Source: CALZJC01 sp041574955
Lineage (GTDB): Bacteria; Acidobacteriota; Thermoanaerobaculia; Multivoradales; JAHEKO01
Length of the DNA: 22,828 nt
Reading direction: 5' to 3'
Assembly (NCBI GenBank): GCA_041574955.1
Contig: JBFGNS010000065.1
Location: 1-22,828, forward strand
Below, piece after piece: positions 1 through 6,095 of this stretch. The stretch's first letter is position 1; every line of letters starts with the position of its first letter. A program made the position numbers and the translations under genes. The notes under the pieces are model-generated. The model had not been told where the DNA came from. It saw nothing but the letters and a program-made list of their open reading frames with translations, and did not search any database.

Positions 1-230
1 AGCGGCTGCTCGACGGGGGTCACCACTTCAACGCCGCCGGCGAGGACGCGGGCATCTTCGAAGAAGGCTACGTGGTGGTCACCCGCAAGGCCAAGGAGAC
101 GCTGCTGGCGGCCAGCTCGGCGCTGCGCCAGGCGACGACCCGGGAGGCCCGCGACGCCGCCTGGCAGTCGTTCAAGGCCACCGCCGAGAAGCTGCTCGCC
201 GAGGCGCACGCGACCCTGAAGGCGGATTGA
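1..230 (+). CDS. Hypothetical protein, C-terminal fragment (5' end outside window)
   Basis: An open frame enters from the left edge (first full codon at position 3) and stops with TGA at 228-230, giving about 75 visible residues. The first part reads like the end of a small beta-rich domain (HHFNAAGEDAG, then EEGYVVVTRKAKE). The rest is an Ala/Lys/Glu-rich amphipathic helix ending in LKAD. I do not recognise the family, and there is no membrane segment or catalytic motif in the visible part. Its stop codon overlaps the TTG start of the next gene (TTGA at 227-230), so the two are probably cotranscribed and translationally coupled. The reading frame is well supported by codon usage; the function is unknown. 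Confidence 0.6.
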   Translation, partial: RLLDGGHHFNAAGEDAGIFEEGYVVVTRKAKETLLAASSALRQATTREARDAAWQSFKATAEKLLAEAHATLKAD

Positions 231-1867
231 AGCAGCCGGCGGCAGCCGGCGCTGCCGCGGCCGTCGTGCTGGCGTGGGCGACGGCGCTGCCGGCCAGCGC
301 GGTCGAGGGCATCCGGTTCGTCGACCGGGCCGCGGCCGCCGGCCTGACCGCGCCCACCTGGTGCGGCAGCGCCGACAAGCCGCACATCCTGGAGTCGGGA
401 GGCACCGGCCTGGCGCTGTTCGATTACGACGGCGACGGCGATCTCGATCTGTACCTGGTCAACGGCTGGCGGCTGGCCGGCGGCCAGGTCGCCGAGCGCG
501 GCCTGAGCCGCCTCTACCGCAACCGCGGCGACGGCACCTTCGACGACGTCACCCGCGAGTCGGGAGCCGGCGACGACGGCTGGGGCACCGGCGCGGCGGT
601 GGGCGACGCCGACGGCGACGGGCTGCCCGACCTGCTGGTCACCAACTTCGGCCCCGACCGGCTGCTGCGCAACCGCGGCGACGGCACCTTCGAGCCGCTC
701 ACCTCGCCACCGAGCCTCGACGGCTGGTCGACCGGCGCCGCCTTCTTCGACGCCGACGGCGACGGCGACGAGGACCTCTACCTGGGCGCCTACATCGACT
801 GCACGCTCGACCAGGTGCTGGACGCCGAGCCGGGGCTCGACTGGGAGGGCCTCGAGGTGATGAAGGGGCCGTTCGGGCTCGACGGGCTGGCCAACCGCTA
901 CTTCGAGAACCTGGGCGGCGGCCGCTTCGAGGACGCCACCGCCCGCGCCGGGCTCGACGACGTCGGCGAGTTCTACTCGTTCGCCGTCGCGGCGCTCGAC
1001 CTCGACGGCGACCGCGACACCGACCTCTACGTCGCCAACGACTCGAACCCGAACTACCTCTACCGCAACGACGGCGCCGGCCGCTTCCAGGAAGTCGGCC
1101 TGTGGAGCGGCGCCGCGCTCGACGCCATGGGCAACGCCCAGGCCGGCATGGGCCTGGCGGTGGGCGACCTCGAGGGCGACGGGCTGCCGGATCTCGTCGT
1201 CACCAACTTCTACAAGGACGTCTCGACGGTCTACCGCAACCTGGGCGACTTCGTGTTCGAAGACGTGACCCGCAAACTGGGAGTGGCAGAGTCGACCTGG
1301 GCGCCGCTGTCGTGGGGCGCGACGCTGGCGGACCTCGACCTCGACGGCGATCTCGACCTGTTCATCGCCAACGGCCACATCTACCCGCAGGCCGATCTCG
1401 CGCCCCGGGCCGGCACCAGCTTCCGCCAGCCGAACCTGCTGTTGGTGAACGATGGCGGCAGCTTCCGCGACGTCGGCGATGCGGCCGGGCCGGGGCTGGC
1501 GGTGACCGAGGCCAGCCACGGCCTGGCGGTGGGCGACGTCGACGGCGACGGCGATCTCGACCTGGCGGTGTCCAACGTCGACGCGGCGCCGACGCTGCTG
1601 GTCAACGAGGCAGCAGCCGGCGGCGGCTGGCTGATGGTCGACGACCCGGCGGCGATCCGGCTGAGCGCGCGCGCCGGCCGCTTCGTGCTGGTCCGCCACC
1701 GGGTGCGCGGTGGCTCGTTCCTGTCGGTCGACGACGGCCGGCACCACTTCGGGCTGGGCGACGCCGCGCGGGTCGACCGGCTGGTATTGGAACGCACCGC
1801 CGGCCGGCTGCTGTTGCGCGACCTGCCGGCCGGCCGCCTGCTCGTTCTGCCGCGCGCGCCGCGCTAG
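227..1867 (+). CDS. Secreted FG-GAP/VCBS repeat protein of the CRTAC1 type with C-terminal ASPIC/UnbV-like domain
   Basis: Probable extracellular or periplasmic beta-propeller protein of 546 aa. A signal peptide (hydrophobic stretch about residues 8-25, cleavage near ASA-VEG) is followed by about seven FG-GAP/VCBS blades. Each blade has a calcium-binding-type D-x-D-G-D or D-x-[DE]-G-D loop, for example FDYDGDGDLDLYLVNG, VGDADGDGLPDLLVTN, FDADGDGDEDLYLG and VGDVDGDGDLDLAVSN. The C-terminus contains RGGSFLSVDDGRHHFGLGDA, a recognisable ASPIC/UnbV signature, but the tail after it is short and drops the usual WPSG segment. The start is TTG at 227, overlapping the preceding TGA; only this start gives a full signal peptide. 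Family members are abundant in Acidobacteriota and Planctomycetes, and the biochemical role is generally not known. Confidence 0.9.
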   Translation: MKQPAAAGAAAAVVLAWATALPASAVEGIRFVDRAAAAGLTAPTWCGSADKPHILESGGTGLALFDYDGDGDLDLYLVNGWRLAGGQVAERGLSRLYRNRGDGTFDDVTRESGAGDDGWGTGAAVGDADGDGLPDLLVTNFGPDRLLRNRGDGTFEPLTSPPSLDGWSTGAAFFDADGDGDEDLYLGAYIDCTLDQVLDAEPGLDWEGLEVMKGPFGLDGLANRYFENLGGGRFEDATARAGLDDVGEFYSFAVAALDLDGDRDTDLYVANDSNPNYLYRNDGAGRFQEVGLWSGAALDAMGNAQAGMGLAVGDLEGDGLPDLVVTNFYKDVSTVYRNLGDFVFEDVTRKLGVAESTWAPLSWGATLADLDLDGDLDLFIANGHIYPQADLAPRAGTSFRQPNLLLVNDGGSFRDVGDAAGPGLAVTEASHGLAVGDVDGDGDLDLAVSNVDAAPTLLVNEAAAGGGWLMVDDPAAIRLSARAGRFVLVRHRVRGGSFLSVDDGRHHFGLGDAARVDRLVLERTAGRLLLRDLPAGRLLVLPRAPR

Positions 1868-1887
1868 CCCGCTCCCACCAGGCGGCG

Positions 1888-3270
1888 CTACAGCCGGCTG
1901 ACGAGCATCGGCATGCCGTGGCTCGGGCGCATGACGGTGCCCGGCACCGGCTCGACCGGGTGGCCGGCCAGCAGGTCGAGCCGGAACCGCTGGCAGACCA
2001 CCGCCACGATCAGCTTCATCTGCACCATCGCCAGCGGGCCTCCGATGCAGTAACGGTGGCCGGCGCCGAACGGGATGAAGGCGAACTGCGAGCGGCCGGC
2101 CGAGCGCTCGGGGGTGAACCGCTCGGGGTCGAAACCCTCCGGGTTGGGCCACAGGCCCGGCAGCCGGTGGGTGGCGTAGGGCGACACGATCACCATGCAG
2201 TCGCGCGCCACCCGGTAGCCGCCGACCGTGGTGTCCTCGAGCATCACCCGGGTGAAGTTGTAGGCCGGCGGGTAGATGCGCAGCGCCTCGTTGAGGCACT
2301 GCTCGGTGTAGACCAGCGACGCCAGGTCGTCACGGGTGGCCGCCCTGTCACCCACCACCCCGGCCACCTCGGCGATCAGCCGCTCGCGGATCTCGGGCTG
2401 GAGCGACAGCCGGTAGAACAGGAAGGTCAGGGTGCTGGCCGAGGTCTCGAAACCGGCGTGGTAGAGGGTCAGCAGCTGGTCGCGCAGCTCCTGGTCGGTG
2501 AACGAGCGGCCCTCTTCCCCGACCCTGGCGCGCGCCAGGACTGACAGCAGCGAGTCGTTCTCCTCGCCGCTGTCGCGCTGCGCCCGGATGGCGGCGAAGA
2601 TCAGCTCGTCGAGCTCGGCCAGGATCGCCTTGAGCCGGCGGATGCGCCGCACCGGCGGCGGCTTCCAGTCGCCCAGCAAGCCGCGCGGCGGCTCGGGCCA
2701 GTGCTCGCGGATGCCTTCGACCAGCTCGGTGAAGCGGTCGCCGATAGCGCGGAAACCGGGGCCCAGCAGGCTCAGGCCGATCAGCCACTGGATCAGCACC
2801 GAGAAGTCCGGCTCGACGTCGTGCGCCTCGCCCGTGCCGGCGTGCGCCCGCCAGCGCTCGACGTGCTCGGTGGCCACCTCGACCGTGCGCCGCACCTGGC
2901 CGTGGATGCGCGAGCGCGAGAAGCCGGGCTGCGACGCTTGGCGCTGCTCCTGCCAGGTCTGCCCCTCGCTGTGCAGCAGGCCGTTGCCGATCGCCTGGCG
3001 CAGCAGCGGATAGCGCTTGTTCTTGACGTACAGCTCGCGCCGGTCGACCAGGAACTCCCTGATCAGCTCGGGCTCGGAGACCAGGTAGGTCGCCTTACGG
3101 CCGTAGAAGAAACGCGCGATGCCGCCGTACTCGAGCGCCAGCCGGGTGTAGAACCGCATCGGGTTGGCGCGCACCTCGCCCAGGCTGCCGAACCAGGGCA
3201 GACCGCGCGGGCCGGGCGGATCGGGGGCGTCGGCGGCCACCGGCGCGGCCGAGGTAGGAAGCGTGACCAT
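1888..3270 (-). CDS. Cytochrome P450
   Basis: Heme-thiolate monooxygenase of 460 aa from the chosen ATG, the usual length for a soluble bacterial P450. Landmarks are the proline-rich N-terminus (PPGPRGLPWFG, about 18-28), the I-helix oxygen-activation motif HAGFETSAS (AGxET form, about 271-279), the ExxR of the K-helix (E328-R331, EALRIYPP), the FDPERF meander (380-385) and the heme-binding loop FGAGHRYCIG with the axial cysteine at about residue 408. It stands alone, convergent with the upstream FG-GAP gene, with no ferredoxin or reductase gene beside it, so redox partner and substrate are unknown. Start choice is uncertain: the frame stays open to a GTG at 3309 and a TTG at 3357, and none of the three has a convincing ribosome-binding site. 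The added N-terminal residues would be low complexity, so ATG 3270 was preferred. Confidence 0.93.
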   Translation of the reverse strand: MVTLPTSAAPVAADAPDPPGPRGLPWFGSLGEVRANPMRFYTRLALEYGGIARFFYGRKATYLVSEPELIREFLVDRRELYVKNKRYPLLRQAIGNGLLHSEGQTWQEQRQASQPGFSRSRIHGQVRRTVEVATEHVERWRAHAGTGEAHDVEPDFSVLIQWLIGLSLLGPGFRAIGDRFTELVEGIREHWPEPPRGLLGDWKPPPVRRIRRLKAILAELDELIFAAIRAQRDSGEENDSLLSVLARARVGEEGRSFTDQELRDQLLTLYHAGFETSASTLTFLFYRLSLQPEIRERLIAEVAGVVGDRAATRDDLASLVYTEQCLNEALRIYPPAYNFTRVMLEDTTVGGYRVARDCMVIVSPYATHRLPGLWPNPEGFDPERFTPERSAGRSQFAFIPFGAGHRYCIGGPLAMVQMKLIVAVVCQRFRLDLLAGHPVEPVPGTVMRPSHGMPMLVSRL

Positions 3271-3387
3271 GGCAGGGGGCGGTGGCGACCGGGCCGCGCC
3301 ACCGTTCACCAGCCTATCAGGGCGCCGGCCGTGAGTCGCCGGCGGGTAGTGACTCAACGGACGCCACCGTCACCCCCTCCGAGGGAC

Positions 3388-3410
3388 AGTCTTCGCCAGC
3401 CTGGTGCCGA
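3388..3410 (-). promoter_or_regulatory. Weak candidate sigma-54 promoter upstream of the P450
   Basis: Read on the minus strand, CGGCACCAGGCTGGCG has GG at 3408-3407 and GC at 3396-3395 with exactly 10 bases between, the GG-N10-GC spacing of sigma-54 promoters. The -24 half (GGCAC) is good; the -12 half (TGGCG rather than TTGCA) is poor. No palindromes like those of the sigma-54 promoter at 5930-5947 are nearby. In DNA this GC-rich such a match can easily be chance, so it is recorded only as a candidate. Confidence 0.2.
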
Positions 3411-3412
3411 GT

Positions 3413-3434
3413 CCGCGAGAACCGCATCTCGCGG
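3413..3434 (-). terminator. Perfect hairpin just after the cupredoxin stop codon
   Basis: CCGCGAGA (3413-3420) and TCTCGCGG (3427-3434) form a perfect 8-bp stem with a 6-nt loop. It begins 6 nt beyond the TAG stop of the cupredoxin gene on the minus strand. No U-tract follows, so it is not a classical intrinsic terminator. It may protect the 3' end of the operon mRNA, help Rho-dependent termination, or be an operator for the downstream P450. Confidence 0.4.
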
Positions 3435-3440
3435 CACCCG

Positions 3441-3980
3441 CTACTGCACGGTGACCTTCGATCTGACCGCCCTGTCCTTGTCGAGGTCGTGGACGACCAG
3501 CGTGTAGCTGCCGGCGGGTACGTTCGCGATGTCGTACGAACCGTCGGCGTCGGGCACGGCGAAGCGGGAGTTCTCGAGCACCATGATGTGCGCCGACATC
3601 TCAGCGTGAGCGTCGCAGCTCACCGCATAGGCGCCGGTCTCCTCGAACACCTGCGGGATCACCTGGCCCTGGAACGGCAGCGCCAAGTTGAGCACCGTCT
3701 CCTTGCCCTTGTAGACGTGGACGTTGTGCAGGAACGGATCGCCGTTGGTGATGTTCACCGTGGTGCCCTGAACCACCGGCAGCACGTGGGGGATGAACAC
3801 CTTCTCCTTCTGGTCGAAGACCACGGCCTCCTGCCCGCTGCCGTCCTCGGACGGGCCGCCCTCGAGGTAGACCACGAAAGACTCGCAGTCGCCGCCACAG
3901 TCCGCCTTGCCGGCCACGTTGCCGGCCACCAGCGGCACAGCAATCAGCATGGTTGCCACCGTCAAGAGTAGTCGCTTCAT
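3441..3980 (-). CDS. Exported cupredoxin-like protein with C-terminal carboxypeptidase-regulatory-like domain
   Basis: Predicted periplasmic or secreted copper-type redox protein of 179 aa. A signal peptide covers residues 1-24 (MKRLLLTVATMLIAVPLVAG). A plastocyanin-like core follows: FIPHVLPVVQGTTVNITNGD, then FLHNVHVY supplying H85 (or H88), then SCDAHAEM supplying C122, H125 and M128. These have the order and spacing of type 1 copper ligands. Residues about 138-178 (FAVPDADGSYDIANVPAGSY) form a carboxypeptidase-regulatory/transthyretin-like beta domain, an arrangement found in proteins annotated as methylamine-utilisation-like cupredoxins. A pair C28/C32 precedes the core. It is the last gene of the putative sigma-54 operon, 90 nt after the porin-like gene. 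An ATG at 3989 (MTP extension) is equally possible; an AAGGGAGAG element lies just upstream of both starts. Electron-carrier or copper-binding function is inferred from ligands. Confidence 0.85.
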   Translation of the reverse strand: MKRLLLTVATMLIAVPLVAGNVAGKADCGGDCESFVVYLEGGPSEDGSGQEAVVFDQKEKVFIPHVLPVVQGTTVNITNGDPFLHNVHVYKGKETVLNLALPFQGQVIPQVFEETGAYAVSCDAHAEMSAHIMVLENSRFAVPDADGSYDIANVPAGSYTLVVHDLDKDRAVRSKVTVQ

Positions 3981-4070
3981 CGGAGTCATCTCTCCCTTGG
4001 ACAGTTTGTTGAGGATGGGTCTCCGCGACGCGGGCGGGCCACTCGCCACCCGCGCCGCATGGCCCGAGGA

Positions 4071-5552
4071 TCAGTAGGCGAGCTTGAGACCGCCCCGCAC
4101 TTCCCAGTCGTTGAGGTCCAGGTCGCGGGCCGCCTCGACATAGCTCCACACCGCCGGTCGCATCAGACGGAACGGCACCGTGAGGTTGGCGATGCCGCGC
4201 CGGAAGTCGCGCGCCAACTGGCCTTCCGGTGCCAGCTCCTCGTAGCGCAGCGCCGCCCGGGCGTTGAGCTTGCGGCTGAGGGCGAAGCGCGCCGACAGCT
4301 CGGCGGCGAAGGCGAAGAAGTCGGTCGAGGCCCGCGCCACGGTCTCGAACTCGCCGTGCTCCTCCCAATGCTCGGCATCACCCCGCTGGTAGTCGTTCTC
4401 GCCGTAGACGCCGATCAGATAAAGGCCGAAACGGTCCCAGCGGGTCTTGATCTCGCCGACGAGCCTCGAGGTACCGTCGTTGCGCGTCGGGCTGAACGGC
4501 TCGTGCTCGTCGTCGCCGTGTTCGTCGCCGTGCTCGTCGCCGTGCTCATCGCCGTGCTCGTGCTCGTGGTTGGCGCTGCCCAGCATGTGGGCCTCACCAT
4601 GATCGTCACCGCCCTCTTCGTGCTCGTCGTGGTGCTCGAGCTCGGGCAGGAACGCACCATCGAAGACCCGATCGGTGCTGGTGCCGGCGTAGGCGGAGAG
4701 CCCGAAGATCACCGATCGCTCCCACTTCTTCGCCATCTGGGTCTGCTGCCGGTTGAAGTCGTCCCTGTCCTCCTCCGACAGGCCGGCGTAGTCGAAGCCG
4801 GCCGCCACGGTGGAGTTGTCGAACGCCCGCCCGCCGCGCTTCCAGAAGACACCGGCGAAGGCGTTGTCGCCAGCGATGCCTCCGGTCACCAGCAGGTTGC
4901 GACCAACGACCGACGAGATATCGCCACCCCAGTCGGAGGCCGGCAGGATCGCCGGCTGCCCCCCCGAGCTGCCGTGGCCGTGGGCGTGGCCGCCGGTGAC
5001 CGCTTCCGCCACCCCGCTGCCGGTGTCGACACCGGCCCACAGCGCGGACTCGAAGACCCGCCGCATGTCGGTGTTCCACATGCGCGCCATCGGCTCGACG
5101 TTGCCCAGACGCAGGTTGAGCTTCTCCGGCACCTCGAGCGGATTGATCTGCAAGTGGCCGTGAGCGAAGTCCAGCTCGAGGTCGCCGGCCGCGTTATCGG
5201 CCAGCTCGCCGATGGCGAACAGCTTCACCTTTTCTTTGCGGTCGAGCCGAATGAGGGTGAACAAGGTGGCGCTCTCGGGGGCCTCCATCGAATCGGTCTC
5301 GTTGAAGCTCAACGCCTCGGTGACGAACGACAGGAACAGCTTCGGCCGCGGGATCTTGGGATCCACCTCTTGCGCGTAGCCGGCCAGCCGAAAGGCCACA
5401 CCCTCCTCGTCCAGCTCGGTCGGCGCCCCGACATGGCACGAGCCGCAGCTGGCCTCCCACTGCTTGGCGAACTCGGGTACCGCGCTGGCGTCTTGCGGTA
5501 ACACCAGCGCCACCGCTGCGAGCAGCGTGGCGACTTGGATTGTCAGCTTCAT
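4071..5552 (-). CDS. Outer-membrane-like protein with N-terminal c-type heme site and His-rich HGDE repeat loop
   Basis: Exported 493-aa protein. A signal peptide covers residues 1-24. One c-heme motif CGSCH (C36, C39, H40) is followed by a segment resembling the N-terminus of one-heme porin-like proteins (EGVAFRLAGYAQE). The rest has alternating hydrophobic and polar strands, many Gly and aromatic residues and the terminal strand WEVRGGLKLAY, consistent with an outer-membrane beta-barrel. Residues 307-350 hold 12 histidines among Asp/Glu, including consecutive HGDE units; a second short His run (GGHAHGHG) lies at 188-195. ATG 5552 has a strong ribosome-binding site (AGGAGGT, 6 nt away) and overlaps the upstream stop as ATGA. 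Middle gene of the sigma-54 operon, before the cupredoxin. Plausible roles are metal binding or transport, or electron transfer across the outer membrane; none can be fixed from sequence alone. Confidence 0.85.
   Translation of the reverse strand: MKLTIQVATLLAAVALVLPQDASAVPEFAKQWEASCGSCHVGAPTELDEEGVAFRLAGYAQEVDPKIPRPKLFLSFVTEALSFNETDSMEAPESATLFTLIRLDRKEKVKLFAIGELADNAAGDLELDFAHGHLQINPLEVPEKLNLRLGNVEPMARMWNTDMRRVFESALWAGVDTGSGVAEAVTGGHAHGHGSSGGQPAILPASDWGGDISSVVGRNLLVTGGIAGDNAFAGVFWKRGGRAFDNSTVAAGFDYAGLSEEDRDDFNRQQTQMAKKWERSVIFGLSAYAGTSTDRVFDGAFLPELEHHDEHEEGGDDHGEAHMLGSANHEHEHGDEHGDEHGDEHGDDEHEPFSPTRNDGTSRLVGEIKTRWDRFGLYLIGVYGENDYQRGDAEHWEEHGEFETVARASTDFFAFAAELSARFALSRKLNARAALRYEELAPEGQLARDFRRGIANLTVPFRLMRPAVWSYVEAARDLDLNDWEVRGGLKLAY
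4513..4560 (-). repeat. Four tandem 12-bp units encoding the HGDE repeat
   Basis: On the plus strand the unit TCGCCGTG[CT]TC[GA] occurs four times head to tail (4513-4524, 4525-4536, 4537-4548, 4549-4560). On the minus strand it encodes the HGDE repeats of the outer-membrane-like protein. The near identity of the units suggests recent slippage expansion, and copy number may vary between strains. Confidence 0.85.
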
Positions 5553-5905
5553 GAGGGCACCTCCTGGCTAGGGTTCGATGACGCTCCCGCCGAGCACAGG
5601 CGCTCGACGGTCCGGGTGAGTCTCAGGTTCAGATCGAGGAGCAGGCGCGGCGAGAGCTCCACCGCGGTGGAGGAGCCGGCGAGCGTCAGGTAGACCGCCA
5701 TTGCCAGCTCCTCGCCCAGTGCCGTGGACTCGCCGCGGGACGAGAGGCCGTTACAGCGCTCCTCTGCCAAGACCTCTCGTACCCGCTGTGCCAGCTCGCC
5801 GACCGGCAAGCGGGCCTCGACTAGGCTGCCGGAGAGTTCGTGGAGCGCCACGATCGAAGCTCCTACCAGCTGCTTGGTCCAGAGATCGAGTTGCGTGCCC
5901 CTCAT
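5549..5905 (-). CDS. Small hypothetical protein, first gene of the sigma-54 operon
   Basis: Protein of 118 aa with no signal peptide, membrane segment or motif I recognise. Predicted mostly helical, starting MRGTQLDLWTKQLVGASIVA, with charged amphipathic helices (LAQRVREVLAEE, LDLNLRLTRTVERL) and a single Cys near each of the middle and the end. The start was set at ATG 5905 because GGAG lies 9 nt upstream and the putative sigma-54 transcription start is near 5920. The longer TTG start at 5935 would sit inside the promoter's -12 element. Its stop overlaps the ATG of the heme/His-rich protein (ATGA), so translation is likely coupled. Position suggests a cytoplasmic accessory or regulatory role, but that is guesswork. 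Confidence 0.7.
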   Translation of the reverse strand: MRGTQLDLWTKQLVGASIVALHELSGSLVEARLPVGELAQRVREVLAEERCNGLSSRGESTALGEELAMAVYLTLAGSSTAVELSPRLLLDLNLRLTRTVERLCSAGASSNPSQEVPS

Positions 5906-5929
5906 CGGATATCGCTCCGAAGGCTCTTT

Positions 5930-5947
5930 GTGCAACCGACGTGCCGG
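5930..5947 (-). promoter_or_regulatory. Sigma-54 (RpoN) promoter of the cupredoxin/heme-porin operon
   Basis: Reading the minus strand, CGGCACGTCGGTTGCA matches the sigma-54 consensus TGGCACG-N4-TTGC[AT] at all but the first base. GG is at 5945-5944 and GC at 5933-5932, with exactly 10 bases between. Taking the C of GC as -12 puts the start of transcription near 5920, giving a 15-nt leader that already contains the GGAG ribosome-binding site of the gene starting at 5905. A gene for an NtrC-type activator lies directly upstream. Confidence 0.8.
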
Positions 5948-6030
5948 TCACCATCGGGACACTCAAGCCCTTTGTTTACAGCAATTTGACCGGGATCAGA
6001 ACGAACCGATAGGCGGGCCGGCCCAGCGGT

Positions 6031-6050
6031 CTCTTGCAGGATTGCAAGAG
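6031..6050. promoter_or_regulatory. Putative enhancer (activator-binding) palindrome, site 1
   Basis: Perfect inverted repeat CTCTTGCA-GGAT-TGCAAGAG, 8-bp arms with a 4-bp spacer, extendable to an outer GG/CC pair. Its centre lies about 120 bp upstream of the predicted sigma-54 transcription start, the normal place for a binding site of an NtrC-family activator. It lies downstream of the regulator's own stop codon, and neither strand has a T-run after it, so an intrinsic terminator is less likely. Confidence 0.65.
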
Positions 6051-6063
6051 GCCCGGGCCGCCC

Positions 6064-6083
6064 GTCTGGCGATGCTGCAAGAG
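6064..6083. promoter_or_regulatory. Putative enhancer palindrome, site 2 (degenerate copy)
   Basis: The right half-site TGCAAGAG (6076-6083) is identical to that of site 1. The left half GTCTGGCG (6064-6071) keeps 5 of 8 bases of CTCTTGCA, with the same 4-bp spacer. Centre-to-centre distance to site 1 is 33 bp, about three helical turns, so both would face the same side of the DNA, as expected for cooperative binding of activator dimers. Centre is about 153 bp upstream of the predicted start of transcription. Confidence 0.5.
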
Positions 6084-6095
6084 CCGGCGGAGCCG

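Noticed and set aside
68..2299. 743-aa minus-strand open frame opposite the FG-GAP gene (and a 756-aa plus frame over it and the P450)
   Set aside because: Translation is a monotone Arg/Ala/Gly/Val mixture with no domain. Long stop-free antisense frames are expected in DNA of about 70% GC with regular DGDGD codons. The FG-GAP and P450 frames have clear family motifs.
5549..5935. TTG start at 5935 for the small operon-leading gene
   Set aside because: It lies inside the -12 element of the sigma-54 promoter and upstream of the predicted transcription start; ATG 5905 has GGAG at a good distance.
6031..6050. Palindrome read as an intrinsic terminator of the response regulator gene
   Set aside because: No T-run follows on either strand, a second related half-site lies at exactly 33 bp, and the position relative to the sigma-54 promoter fits an enhancer better. 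A dual role is not excluded.
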